From assembly GCF_000217715.1 (NCBI RefSeq), contig NC_015666.1, positions 3,112,270 through 3,176,269 of the forward strand: a stretch of DNA of 64,000 nt, read 5' to 3'. Below the pieces are notes generated by a model that did no database searches, was not told where the DNA came from, and was given only the letters and a program-made list of their open reading frames with translations. The stretch is from Halopiger xanaduensis SH-6 (lineage in GTDB: Archaea; Halobacteriota; Halobacteria; Halobacteriales; Natrialbaceae). Made by a program: the position numbers and the translations under genes. Positions 1 to 8,258 of this stretch are shown one piece after another (the stretch's first letter is position 1; every line of letters begins with the position of its first letter).

Positions 1-2
1 TC

Positions 3-1625
3 GTCGAGAGTTCGACTCCCTACTACGTGGTCGCACTCCTGATGTCGTTCGTCTTCGCGTACCAGCTCGGCTGGTTCCCGACCAACTCCCGGTACCCCGG
101 CGCTGCCGAGATCGGGCTGAACGGCGAGTTCGTCTTCGGCGCGTTACACCACGCCGCCCTCCCGATCCTCTCGCTGATCGTGACGGGCGCGGCGGCGTCG
201 CTCAGTATGCGCGGAAACTCGATCAGCGTCCTCGGCGCAGACCACATACGGGTCGCCCGCCTTCGCGGGCTCCCGCCGACCCGGATCGCCCTTCGCTACG
301 TCATGCGCAACGCAATCCTGCCGCTGTACACCGGACTGCTCTTGCTCCTCGGGTTCATGATCGGCGGCTCGATCATCCTCGAGGACATCTTCCAGTACCG
401 CGGGATGGGCTGGTACATGTACGAGGGGGTCCAGAACCGCGACTACCCGCTGATGGTCGGCGGCTTCATGGTGATCTGTATCACCGTCGTCATCATGATG
501 TTCATCGCGGACCTCACGTACAGTCGACTCGACCCGCGCGCGAAGACGGGCGGCGACGACATGGAGGTCTACGGGAGCGCGGCCGGCGTTCCGATCCGGA
601 CCCAGATCAAGCGGTACATCAAGCGCCTGACGAACAGCAGCGAAAAGCGTGCCGACGGCGGCACGACGACCCACGGCTTCTTCGGCGAGGAGGACGTCAT
701 CGACGTCGACCGAAAGGACGTCCTCTACCGAAAGTTCGATCGGTCCTTCTACGCGCCCGCGAAGATCGTGCTGAGCGACTGGCGCGGACTCCTCGGCACG
801 GCGATCCTCGCCGGATTCGTCTTGATCGCGCTCTTCGGCGAACGGTTCGTTCCGAGTCCGACGGCGACGTTCGACCGGTGGGTGTCGCCCCTCGACTTCA
901 ATCCCGCGCACCCGCTTGGAACGACCAACGGCGGGCAAGACCTGCTCTCGCTGATGGTCCACGGGACTTCGCCCGTGTTGATCATGATCACGGTCGGCGC
1001 GTTCGCGACGGTGACCCTCGGGGTCAGTATCGGCGCGACCGCCGGGTTCCGCGGCGGCAACACCGACCGCCTGCTGATGACGCTCTGTGACATCATCGTT
1101 TCCGTCCCCGGCCTCCCGCTGATCATCGTCATCGCCGCGATCGTCGAACCGCGCCACCCGGCGATGGTCGGGCTCGTCCTCTCCGTCGCAGCCTGGGGAG
1201 GTCTCGGACGCTCGATTCGCTCCGAGGTGCTCAAGGTCAGAAGTCAGGAGTACGTCGAGGCGTCCCGCGCGATGGGGGTCAACACGTTCTCGATCATCCT
1301 GAAGGACATCCTGCCGAACATCTGGCCGTACATCCTCATCAACCTCGCCAACAACGCCCGCAACATCATCTTCTCCTCGGTCGGGCTCTACTTCCTGGGC
1401 TTCCTGCCGCGCAGCACCCGGAATTGGGGCGTCGTCCTCGACGCGGCACAGAGCAATAACGCGCTGTACTCGGTCGGTCAGATCCACTACATCGCCGTCC
1501 CGGCGGTGTTCATCATCGCCCTGTCGATGGGTCTGATCCTCGTCTCGCAGTCGCTCGACCGGATCAGCAATCCGCGGATCCGGGCCCGTCACGCGAAGTC
1601 GGTCGACGAAGAAGAGCCGGTCTGA
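3..1625 (+). CDS. Fused oligopeptide/oligosaccharide ABC permease (DppB-DppC fusion), 5' partial
   Basis: The reading frame is open to the left edge, so the N-terminus lies outside the window; the GTG at 27 is probably internal. The first ~185 visible residues are the C-terminal part of a DppB-type permease. They include the cytoplasmic coupling segment around positions 240-320 (RVARLRG...RNAILPLY) and the typical LDPRAK ending. A hydrophilic linker of about 70 residues follows. Then comes a complete DppC-type permease, with a first membrane helix (ILAGFVLIALF), an extracytoplasmic segment, and the coupling motif EYVEASRAMGVN...LPNI. The two subunits are normally separate proteins. Both would face their termini to the cytoplasm, so a fusion is topologically possible. 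The likely partner is the family-5 binding lipoprotein at 16704; that pairing is inference. Confidence 0.9.
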   Translation, partial: VESSTPYYVVALLMSFVFAYQLGWFPTNSRYPGAAEIGLNGEFVFGALHHAALPILSLIVTGAAASLSMRGNSISVLGADHIRVARLRGLPPTRIALRYVMRNAILPLYTGLLLLLGFMIGGSIILEDIFQYRGMGWYMYEGVQNRDYPLMVGGFMVICITVVIMMFIADLTYSRLDPRAKTGGDDMEVYGSAAGVPIRTQIKRYIKRLTNSSEKRADGGTTTHGFFGEEDVIDVDRKDVLYRKFDRSFYAPAKIVLSDWRGLLGTAILAGFVLIALFGERFVPSPTATFDRWVSPLDFNPAHPLGTTNGGQDLLSLMVHGTSPVLIMITVGAFATVTLGVSIGATAGFRGGNTDRLLMTLCDIIVSVPGLPLIIVIAAIVEPRHPAMVGLVLSVAAWGGLGRSIRSEVLKVRSQEYVEASRAMGVNTFSIILKDILPNIWPYILINLANNARNIIFSSVGLYFLGFLPRSTRNWGVVLDAAQSNNALYSVGQIHYIAVPAVFIIALSMGLILVSQSLDRISNPRIRARHAKSVDEEEPV

Positions 1626-1766
1626 GCCGACGGGGCACGTTTCTCGTTCGATTTGAGTCCTCGTTTCGCCGCTTTTCGTAACTACCGGTCGTCTCGAGCA
1701 AGCGGTTAGGGGTTCAGCCAACGGGCGCCGAACGTCGAACTCGAGGCGTCGAAAATCAGCGCTGGA

Positions 1767-3236
1767 TTAGTTCGCCGGGTACGCGTCCGCTTCCGCGAGG
1801 ACGTCCGAATCCTCGAGGGCCCAGTCCTGCAGATACTCCTCTTCTGCGGCGACCAGTTCGGCGAACAGTTCGCGGGCTTCTTCGGTCTGAAGGGTTCGGA
1901 TCTGCTGGTCGATGAGGAAGCCCTGGAAGGCGGCGTCGACGTCGCCGTCTCGGGAGGCTTCGATGACGGTTTCGATGGTGTCGACGTGGCCACGAATGAG
2001 GCTGCGAACCGGGCGCGGGAAGCCGCCGGCGGCCGTCGGCTTGACCTCGTTGTTGCGGACGACGGCGTTCGTCTCGACGACGGCGCCGTCCTGCAGGTCC
2101 GACACCTGGCCGACGTTGGGGAGGTTGATGTTCGTGACGTAGGTATCCCGCCCGACCAGCGCACGGAGGATGTCGACGAAGACCTCGTGGGATTCGGTCA
2201 GCTCGAATTCCTTCTCGCCGTCGAGCCAGGCCTCGACGTCGGTCGTCTGATCGGACTCGGCGGGCGTCCAGTGTTTCGAGCGGTAGTCGCTGCCGGTGCG
2301 CTTGACGCCCCAGCGGTTGAGTCCCTCCTGGCCGTTCTGAATGAACGACGTCGCGTACTCGACGAGGTGGCGGTCGCCCGCCGCCGGAAGCACGTCGAAC
2401 CGGCGGAACAGCTCCCAGGTCACCTGCCAGTTGTCGACGAAGACGCTCTCGTCCTCGAGGTCCTCCCAGCTAAACTCCTGGTGGGCGTGGTCGCTTTCGA
2501 CCAGATCCTCGAGAACCGGCCAGAGGTCGACGCCCTTACAGCGGGCCTCGTCGATCCAGGTGAAGTGGTTGATCCCCTTGACGTTGACCGAGATATCCTC
2601 CCGCTCGGCGTCCATATCGAGTTCTTCGCGGGCGTAGCGGGCGAGGCGGTGGCGGGTTCCGAGTACCTCGTGACAGAGGCCGAGCGCGTTGATGTCCGGA
2701 TACTCGTCGTAGAGCGCTCGCGTCACGAAGTGGACCGGATTCGTGTAGTTGAAGACCCACGCGTCGGGGCAGTGCTCGCGGATCGCAGCGGCGAACTTTC
2801 GGTACAGCGGGACAGTTCGCATCGCGCGGAAGATTCCGCCGGGGCCGATCGTCGCCGCGACGGCGCCGTAGATACCGTACTCCTTGGGAATGTCCAGGTC
2901 GTGGACGAACGTCTCCGCCGGATCGTACTGGGTCGAGAGGATGACGATGTCGGCGCCGGAAAGCGCCGTCTCGAGGTCTTCGACGGCCTCGTAGGACCAG
3001 TCGGCCGAGGGCTCGACGTCGGCCTCGTCGTGGACCCAGTTGCCGAACTCGGCGTTCAGCTGGGCGCTCTCGTAGTACTCGTCGTACAGTCGGACCTGTC
3101 CGTGCAGGTCCGACTGCGCGAGGTCGCGGATGAGGTTCGGCGCCCACTGTCGACTCCCGCCGCCGATGTACGCGATCGTGATATCGTCGGGGTCGATCGC
3201 GTTCTCGGACCGTACTGCGTGTACTTGCTGTGACAT
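1767..3236 (-). CDS. Glycoside hydrolase family 4 (NAD+/Mn2+-dependent alpha-glycosidase)
   Basis: 489 residues, the usual GH4 length. The Rossmann NAD-binding loop GGGSRQW is at residues 25-31, NYTNP at 163-167, the metal/specificity tetrapeptide CHEV at 188-191 and GINHFTW (catalytic/metal histidine) at 221-227. GH4 enzymes cleave glycosides by an oxidation-elimination mechanism with NAD+ and a divalent metal. A CH-type tetrapeptide (rather than CN/CD) is associated with non-phosphorylated substrates such as alpha-glucosides, alpha-galactosides or uronides; exact substrate unknown. It sits beside a CUT1 sugar transporter, so it probably hydrolyses the imported saccharide in the cytoplasm. 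A TATA-like element at 3262-3270 lies about 30 nt before the ATG. Confidence 0.9.
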   Translation of the reverse strand: MSQQVHAVRSENAIDPDDITIAYIGGGSRQWAPNLIRDLAQSDLHGQVRLYDEYYESAQLNAEFGNWVHDEADVEPSADWSYEAVEDLETALSGADIVILSTQYDPAETFVHDLDIPKEYGIYGAVAATIGPGGIFRAMRTVPLYRKFAAAIREHCPDAWVFNYTNPVHFVTRALYDEYPDINALGLCHEVLGTRHRLARYAREELDMDAEREDISVNVKGINHFTWIDEARCKGVDLWPVLEDLVESDHAHQEFSWEDLEDESVFVDNWQVTWELFRRFDVLPAAGDRHLVEYATSFIQNGQEGLNRWGVKRTGSDYRSKHWTPAESDQTTDVEAWLDGEKEFELTESHEVFVDILRALVGRDTYVTNINLPNVGQVSDLQDGAVVETNAVVRNNEVKPTAAGGFPRPVRSLIRGHVDTIETVIEASRDGDVDAAFQGFLIDQQIRTLQTEEARELFAELVAAEEEYLQDWALEDSDVLAEADAYPAN

Positions 3237-3261
3237 CGTACCGAGTGAGTGTTATCCACTG

Positions 3262-3270
3262 GCATAAAGT
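3262..3270 (-). promoter_or_regulatory. TATA box of the GH4 gene
   Basis: Minus-strand CTTTATGCC centred about 30 nt upstream of the ATG at 3236, implying a leaderless transcript. Confidence 0.5.
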
Positions 3271-3328
3271 CCTGGGTACGAGTAAGATCGACCCGTATTC
3301 GTTTCCGGCGGGAAGTGCGTCCGGCGGA

Positions 3329-3787
3329 TCAGTTCGTCGCGACGGAGACGATCCCGTCGAAGTTGAGAATGACGCCCTGCGTCCGGTCGCCGAACAGCGC
3401 CTTTCCGGTCGGCGACCGCTTGCGACCCGCGATGAAGATGTGATCGCAGTCGTGTTTCTCCGCCGTGGCGACGATCTCCTGGGCTTCCGGCCCGTCGTCG
3501 ATGACGATACAGAGCGGTTCGTAGTCGACGTCGAGGTCCTCGAGTTGCGACTTCGCAAGGTCGGCGGCGAACTGGCGCCCGCTCTCTCTGACGTCGTCGG
3601 GCGAGTACGACGTTCCCTCGACGTTCGCGATCGTCGACATGGTTTCGACGTCCTGTTCGTATTCGTCCTTGTCCATCGTCGCGAGGAGTTTGAGTTCGGC
3701 GTCGACGCCGGCGGCCAACTCACCGGCTTCCCGAATGAGGCGTTTGGCGAACTCCGACGATTCGACGACGACGAGTGCGCGATCCAT
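3329..3787 (-). CDS. Universal stress protein, UspA family
   Basis: 152 residues with the Usp alpha/beta fold signature: N-terminal strand ALVVVESS, the central dyad region ending CIVIDDGPEAQEIV, and the C-terminal nucleotide-loop region AGRKRSPTGKALFGD followed by a hydrophobic strand. The loop approximates, but does not perfectly match, the ATP-binding G-x2-G-x9-G(S/T) pattern. It is a stand-alone cytoplasmic protein of the kind found in many copies in haloarchaea; its target is unknown. A TATA-like TTTATTT at 3811-3818 lies about 27 nt before the ATG, which supports this start and a leaderless mRNA. Confidence 0.85.
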   Translation of the reverse strand: MDRALVVVESSEFAKRLIREAGELAAGVDAELKLLATMDKDEYEQDVETMSTIANVEGTSYSPDDVRESGRQFAADLAKSQLEDLDVDYEPLCIVIDDGPEAQEIVATAEKHDCDHIFIAGRKRSPTGKALFGDRTQGVILNFDGIVSVATN

Positions 3788-4263
3788 ATTCCTCGCATTC
3801 TCTCACGATCAAATAAACGTACTGCCCGAACGCGACTACTGCCGGAAGCGACGAATGGGTGGGTGTTCGACCGCTGTTTCTCGACCACCGAATGATCTCG
3901 AGATCATAGTTCGTTATCAGGCCATAACAGAGAACAGCTTTCTATAATCGATGGTAGTTATGAACATACACGAAATATCATTGAATCTCCGTTCACGACG
4001 GATGCTTGGCTCGAGAGACGGCAACAAGGCTCTATATCTAATCTCGCTGTCGATCTGTTCGTCGTTCCAACGGAAGTCGAGACAGAACGCGTTATCGATT
4101 ATTGAACGATGTTTCGACTATGAGAATCTATTGTGTGTTTGAGGCTCGCTCGAGGCGCCGATTAAGGCTCGAGACGTAATCGACCTGCAGGTAACCTCGA
4201 ATGCACGACTCGAGACCGAAAATCAAACCGCCGCGATCGGCGTCGGCTCGTCCGACTCGCCGA
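3788..4263. other. Intergenic region with a 16-bp perfect palindrome
   Basis: About 476 nt, A+T-richer than the surroundings, between divergently placed usp (promoter at its left end) and the 3' end of the CUT1 permease gene. It contains the perfect palindrome ATGATCTCGAGATCAT at 3892-3907. A 63-codon plus-strand frame at 3951-4142 has no recognisable features and unfavourable composition, and I do not call it a gene. Confidence 0.5.
3811..3818 (-). promoter_or_regulatory. TATA box of the UspA gene
   Basis: Minus-strand TTTATTT about 25-30 nt upstream of the start codon at 3787. Confidence 0.5.
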
Positions 4264-5175
4264 TCACGACTTGACGGCGCCTTCTGCCAGCCCCTTGACG
4301 ATGTAGCTCTGGAGTAGGAAGAAGACGATCAGCATCGGCAGCGTCGCGCCGAGCGCGCCGGCCATCAGCATGTCCCACTGGAGCGCGTACTGGCCGACCC
4401 ACTGGGACATCCCCGGCGGCAGCGTCTGGGTCTGCGAGTCGTTGATCAAGATTAGCGCGAAGACGAACTCGTTCCACGCCTGAACCCACGTGAAGATCGC
4501 CGTCGTCGCGATCGCCGGCGCCGACAGCGGCAGGATCACCCGCACGACCGCGCCGAACCGCGTACTCCCGTCGATCATCGCCGCCTCCTCGAGCGACTCG
4601 GGGAGGTTCTCGTAGAACCCGCGCAGCATCCAGATCGCGAACGGCAGCGTGAACGCGACGTACGCGATGACGAGCCCGGTCAGCGTGTTGAACAGCCCGA
4701 TGTCCCGGAAAACCAGGAACAGCGGGATCGCGATCAGGATCGCCGGGAACATCTGCGTGATCAGCAGGAACGTCGCCACCGCCTTCCGGCCGCGGTAGCG
4801 GAGGCGGCCGATGCTGTAGGCGCCCAGCGTACAGACCGCGATGCTCAGGATCGTCGCGCCGATACTGACGAGGAGGCTGTTGCGGAACCAGTAGCGGAAG
4901 TCCGAGCCGAACCAGACGTCGCGGTAGCCCTCGAGGTTCGCGTTCGCCGCCCAGCCGAGGGGATCCCCGACGAACGCCTCGAAGGAGGTCTGGTTGACCG
5001 ACACGATGAACATCCAGAACACCGGGAACAGGACGATCGCGATCAGCGACCACAGCAGCGCGTGGAAGCCGATCCGTTTCGCCTGCGCGGTGCGCTCGGG
5101 GCTCAGGTTCAGGAAGCCGGCGTTCGATTCGCCCTCCGGAACCGAGCCGGGGTCGGGTTGCGTATCCGTTGCCAT
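4264..5175 (-). CDS. CUT1 sugar ABC transporter permease, MalG-like
   Basis: 303 residues with six hydrophobic segments. The cytoplasmic coupling (EAA) loop reads EEAAMIDGSTRFGAVVRVILP, typical of MalG/UgpE-type inner-membrane permeases. The protein ends in a short charged tail (GLAEGAVKS), as MalG proteins do. It lies one base after the stop of the companion permease, so the two are co-transcribed and probably translationally coupled. With the permease at 5177, the lipoprotein at 6160 and the ATPase at 10704 it forms a complete CUT1 importer for a di- or oligosaccharide; substrate not determinable from sequence. Confidence 0.93.
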   Translation of the reverse strand: MATDTQPDPGSVPEGESNAGFLNLSPERTAQAKRIGFHALLWSLIAIVLFPVFWMFIVSVNQTSFEAFVGDPLGWAANANLEGYRDVWFGSDFRYWFRNSLLVSIGATILSIAVCTLGAYSIGRLRYRGRKAVATFLLITQMFPAILIAIPLFLVFRDIGLFNTLTGLVIAYVAFTLPFAIWMLRGFYENLPESLEEAAMIDGSTRFGAVVRVILPLSAPAIATTAIFTWVQAWNEFVFALILINDSQTQTLPPGMSQWVGQYALQWDMLMAGALGATLPMLIVFFLLQSYIVKGLAEGAVKS

Positions 5176-5176
5176 G

Positions 5177-6106
5177 TTATTTCCCTCCGATGTCTTCGCG
5201 GTACAGTCGCAGGTAGATGAGCCCGTAGGTCAGCATGACCAGCAGCATGACGACCGCGATGGCGCTCGCCAGCCCCATGTTCTGGAGGTGGAACGCCTGC
5301 CGGTAGATGTACACCGGCAACACCATCGAGGAGTTGCCCGGCCCGCCGCCGGTCATGACGTAGATCAGCGTGAAGTGGTTCAGCGTCCAGAGGCTCATCA
5401 GCAGCGTCATCACGACCGCAACCGGCTGCAGGAACGGCAGCGTGATGTGCCGGAACGTGTCCAGCCGCGTCGAGCCGTCGACGCGAGCCGCCTCGTACAG
5501 GTCGCCCGGAATGCCCTTCATGCCGGCCAGGAAGGTCAGCATGAAGAAGGGGAAGTTCCGCCAGACCCAGGCGAGCATGATCGAGAACAGCGCGTAGCGC
5601 GAGCTCGCGAGCCACTGGATGCCGTCGGTGAGCCCGACCGTGCGGAAGAGCCCGTTGATCGCGCCGAGCTCGTAGTCGTACATCAGCCGCCAGTTGAAGG
5701 CGATCGAGATGAACGGGATCGCCCACGGGAGCAGAAGCAGCGTCGTCGCGATCGATCGGCCGTAAAACTCCCGATTGAGCAGGGTTGCGAACCCGAGCCC
5801 GATCAGGGCCATGATCACGACCGCTGCGAACGCCCACACCAGCGTGTTCCGCATCACGACCCAGAACTCCGTCCAGCCGACGATCCGGGCGTAGTGCTCG
5901 AGGCCGACCCACTCGGGGTCGCCGATGCCGTCGTACTCGAAGAAGCTGAGGTAGATTCCCCGGAAGAGGGGATAGACGCTGACCAGCCCGAGCGCGAACA
6001 GCGACGGCAGGAGGAACAGCCAGCCCCAGACGCTCTCCTTCGAGAGCCAGTGGTAGTACTCCCGTGGGAGTTCGAACTCGCGGAGCGTGCCTAATCGCGT
6101 TGACAT
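5177..6106 (-). CDS. CUT1 sugar ABC transporter permease, MalF-like
   Basis: 309 residues with six predicted membrane helices; the first follows a ~25-residue cytoplasmic N-terminus. The coupling loop YEAARVDGSTRLDTFRHITLP is the EAA motif. It is the first gene of a two-gene permease operon and has its own TATA element (6131-6138, minus strand TTTATA) about 28 nt before the ATG. The permeases can therefore be transcribed separately from the binding protein just upstream, which is sensible because binding proteins are needed in excess. Confidence 0.93.
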   Translation of the reverse strand: MSTRLGTLREFELPREYYHWLSKESVWGWLFLLPSLFALGLVSVYPLFRGIYLSFFEYDGIGDPEWVGLEHYARIVGWTEFWVVMRNTLVWAFAAVVIMALIGLGFATLLNREFYGRSIATTLLLLPWAIPFISIAFNWRLMYDYELGAINGLFRTVGLTDGIQWLASSRYALFSIMLAWVWRNFPFFMLTFLAGMKGIPGDLYEAARVDGSTRLDTFRHITLPFLQPVAVVMTLLMSLWTLNHFTLIYVMTGGGPGNSSMVLPVYIYRQAFHLQNMGLASAIAVVMLLVMLTYGLIYLRLYREDIGGK

Positions 6107-6130
6107 GTGTTAGTACCCATCAAGTTAATC

Positions 6131-6138
6131 TATAAACC
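6131..6138 (-). promoter_or_regulatory. TATA box of the malF-malG-like operon
   Basis: Minus-strand GGTTTATA in the 53-bp gap between the binding-protein stop and the permease ATG at 6106, at leaderless spacing. Confidence 0.55.
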
Positions 6139-6159
6139 TAGTGTAGCGTCACGGTCACG

Positions 6160-7722
6160 TTACTCGTAGGGGTCCCAGATCTGTGGCGTGCCGTCGCTGC
6201 CGTCGATCCAGTCCTGCAATTCGTCGGGCGCGTCGTCGAGCGAGGGTTGCTCGTCGCTCTGCTCGAGTTCGTAGTCCACGGCGTCGGACTCGCTGATCGT
6301 CGATCGGACGTCGTTCGCGAGGTCGACGAGCGCCTCCTTCGGATCGTGGTTCGCGCCGAGGATCCCGGAGATGGCGACCGAGTAGGCGTCGGTCGTCCCC
6401 TCGAGGTCGCCGAGGAACGGCGCGTTCCGCTGGGGTCCGGTAATCCCGTAGCGGGCGCTGTCCGAGGCCTGGTCCAGCCGGTTCTGGATCCACTCGTCGG
6501 GGATGTCCGTCGGGTTCTCGGTGAACGGGGGGAGCTCCTCCTGGGCCTCCCGAACGGGGAGGAAGTTCGGCGTCGCGTCCGGGTAGTACCCCTCCATGGT
6601 GTCGGGGCTGGTCATGTACTCGATAAACGACATCGAGAGGCCGTCCTCGACGTTGTGCTGGGTGAAGTCCGATTCGAACGCAGAGAGGCAACTTCCGCCC
6701 ATGAAGGCGGTGTTGGTTCCCATCGGCCCCTCCGGAATCAGCTCCAGGCTCGTCGAGTCGGCGACCGCGTCGCCCTCGTCGATCATGTTGTTGGCCGCGT
6801 CGCCCGAGTTGATCATGAAGGCGGCCTCGCCCTCCCGGTAGAGTTGTTCGGCGTCGGTGCCGTCCATGCCGGCCCAGCCGCCGGGACCGATCTCCCACTC
6901 CTCCTGCATGCTGGCCATCCAGAGGTGGGCGAACAGCGACGTCGGGGAGTCCAACTCGACGGTCCACTGGTCGTCTTCGTAGCCGTAGAACTCGCCGCCG
7001 GCCTGGACGGCCGCGCCGTAGAGAACCTGTCCCGTCCCCGTGGACTGCGATCCGGCGGAGACGAACCCGGTCTTGTCGGTTTCGCTCTCGACGTCCGTGG
7101 CCGTATCGACCAGCTCCTCCCACGTCTCGGGGATGCTGTCGTGGCCGGCGTCCTCGAGGATGTCCGTGTTCGCGTAGAAGTTCCGGACCTCGACGAACCA
7201 CGGGAAGCCCCAGACCTCGCCGTCGTAGTTGCCCCAGTACGACGGCGTGTCGTACCAGTCGTCGTACTCGTTGAACAGCTCCGTGTTCGGCCGCACGACG
7301 CCGCGCGAGCCGTAGTCGACGGCGTGCTCGTTGGCCATCTCGCTGACGTTCGGCGTGTTCTGGCCCTGGATCGCCGACGCCCAGGATTCGAACACCTGGT
7401 CCCACGTGATGACCTCGGTCGTCAGGTTGACCTCCTCGTCGGACCAGTTCTCGAACTCCGCGGCGGTGTCCCGAAGCGCCTGTTCCTCCGACTGAATGTA
7501 CCCCCGCATCGTCCACCAGAGGAAGTCGCCTTCGCCGGTCCCTTCGGTGTCGTCGCCGCCGACACAGCCGGCCAGACCGGCGGTCGCACCGGCGGCACCC
7601 ATCGCACCCGCGGTTTCCATGAAGCCGCGCCGCGAGTACTCCTCGGCGTCCGGCTCGTCGGTCGATGCTGATGGCTCCGCTGTGTCATGGGTGTTCCCAC
7701 CAGACATGTCCCTCTGTGACAT
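6160..7722 (-). CDS. CUT1 sugar-binding lipoprotein (family 1 extracellular solute-binding protein)
   Basis: 520 residues from the ATG at 7722. The twin-arginine motif SRRGFM lies at residues 30-35, followed by an Ala/Gly-rich hydrophobic stretch and the lipobox LAGC with the lipidated Cys at 53. It is thus exported folded by Tat and anchored outside the membrane. The mature part is very acidic and resembles MalE/UgpB-type proteins (EWINR-like C-terminal region, periodic hydrophobics). An in-frame extension upstream to 7866 exists, but a TATA element at 7751-7758 places the transcription start near 7722-7730, so the shorter form is chosen; a second ATG is at 7707. It delivers substrate to the permeases immediately downstream. 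Confidence 0.92.
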   Translation of the reverse strand: MSQRDMSGGNTHDTAEPSASTDEPDAEEYSRRGFMETAGAMGAAGATAGLAGCVGGDDTEGTGEGDFLWWTMRGYIQSEEQALRDTAAEFENWSDEEVNLTTEVITWDQVFESWASAIQGQNTPNVSEMANEHAVDYGSRGVVRPNTELFNEYDDWYDTPSYWGNYDGEVWGFPWFVEVRNFYANTDILEDAGHDSIPETWEELVDTATDVESETDKTGFVSAGSQSTGTGQVLYGAAVQAGGEFYGYEDDQWTVELDSPTSLFAHLWMASMQEEWEIGPGGWAGMDGTDAEQLYREGEAAFMINSGDAANNMIDEGDAVADSTSLELIPEGPMGTNTAFMGGSCLSAFESDFTQHNVEDGLSMSFIEYMTSPDTMEGYYPDATPNFLPVREAQEELPPFTENPTDIPDEWIQNRLDQASDSARYGITGPQRNAPFLGDLEGTTDAYSVAISGILGANHDPKEALVDLANDVRSTISESDAVDYELEQSDEQPSLDDAPDELQDWIDGSDGTPQIWDPYE

Positions 7723-7750
7723 AGGTCTACTGAGAAGGTACATGGTATCG

Positions 7751-7758
7751 TATAAATA
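7751..7758 (-). promoter_or_regulatory. TATA box of the CUT1 binding-protein gene
   Basis: Minus-strand TATTTATA centred ~32 nt upstream of the ATG at 7722. It lies inside the longer open frame and therefore decides the start. Confidence 0.6.
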
Positions 7759-7983
7759 TCTTTTCAAAGTGGTATCCAGAATTAAACTACTGCCTGATCT
7801 ATCATTGGGTTGCCGTCGGGATCGGGCTTCGAGACGTCGGTATCGGCGGACAGAACGACTGGCCACCTAGCTAACGCGCGATACTTTCGAACGTAGACCG
7901 CCTTTCTATACCCATTATCTAGCCAACATATCGTGATCGATCACCATATTTTATTACGGTCCGTGCGGACGTGTCGAACTACG

Positions 7984-8175
7984 ATGGCAGTACAGCGTCT
8001 CTCGTCGCGAACCGTCGGGATGGCCGGCGTGCTCTCGCTCGCGTTTTTGGTCCTCGCGTACGCCGGCGTCCAGTACATCCTCGAGCAAGGGTGGGGGTTA
8101 GTGTTCGAAGTGGCGTACCTGCTGGCCTTGCTCATCGGCTTTGCGATCGTCGCGGATCGGCTGTTCGTCCAGTAG
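7984..8175 (+). CDS. Small membrane protein, two transmembrane helices
   Basis: 63 residues from ATG 7984. After a short N-terminus (MAVQRLSSRT) there are two hydrophobic helices, roughly residues 11-31 and 36-58, ending RLFVQ. The frame is open from 7933, but an AT-rich TATA-like element at 7947-7957 lies 27-37 nt before 7984, which favours this ATG and a leaderless mRNA. I recognise no specific family; such small double-helix proteins are common and mostly uncharacterised in haloarchaea. Confidence 0.7.
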   Translation: MAVQRLSSRTVGMAGVLSLAFLVLAYAGVQYILEQGWGLVFEVAYLLALLIGFAIVADRLFVQ

Positions 8176-8225
8176 TCGGCGGCCGGTGACGGACTCGAGG
8201 ACGAACCCGAGACTCACCACGAAAG

Positions 8226-8233
8226 AATTTATG
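8226..8233 (+). promoter_or_regulatory. TATA box of the chaperonin-like gene
   Basis: AATTTATG element centred about 29 nt before the ATG at 8259. Confidence 0.5.
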
Positions 8234-8258
8234 CAATACGAGAACGATACACAGGCCG

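Noticed and set aside
144-1721. 525-codon minus-strand frame antisense to the fused permease
   Set aside because: Antisense shadow: Arg/Asp/Glu-rich low-complexity translation with no motifs, while the plus strand encodes a clear permease.
3951-4142. 63-codon frame between usp and malG
   Set aside because: Lys/Ser/Leu-rich, not haloarchaeal in composition, no start signals.
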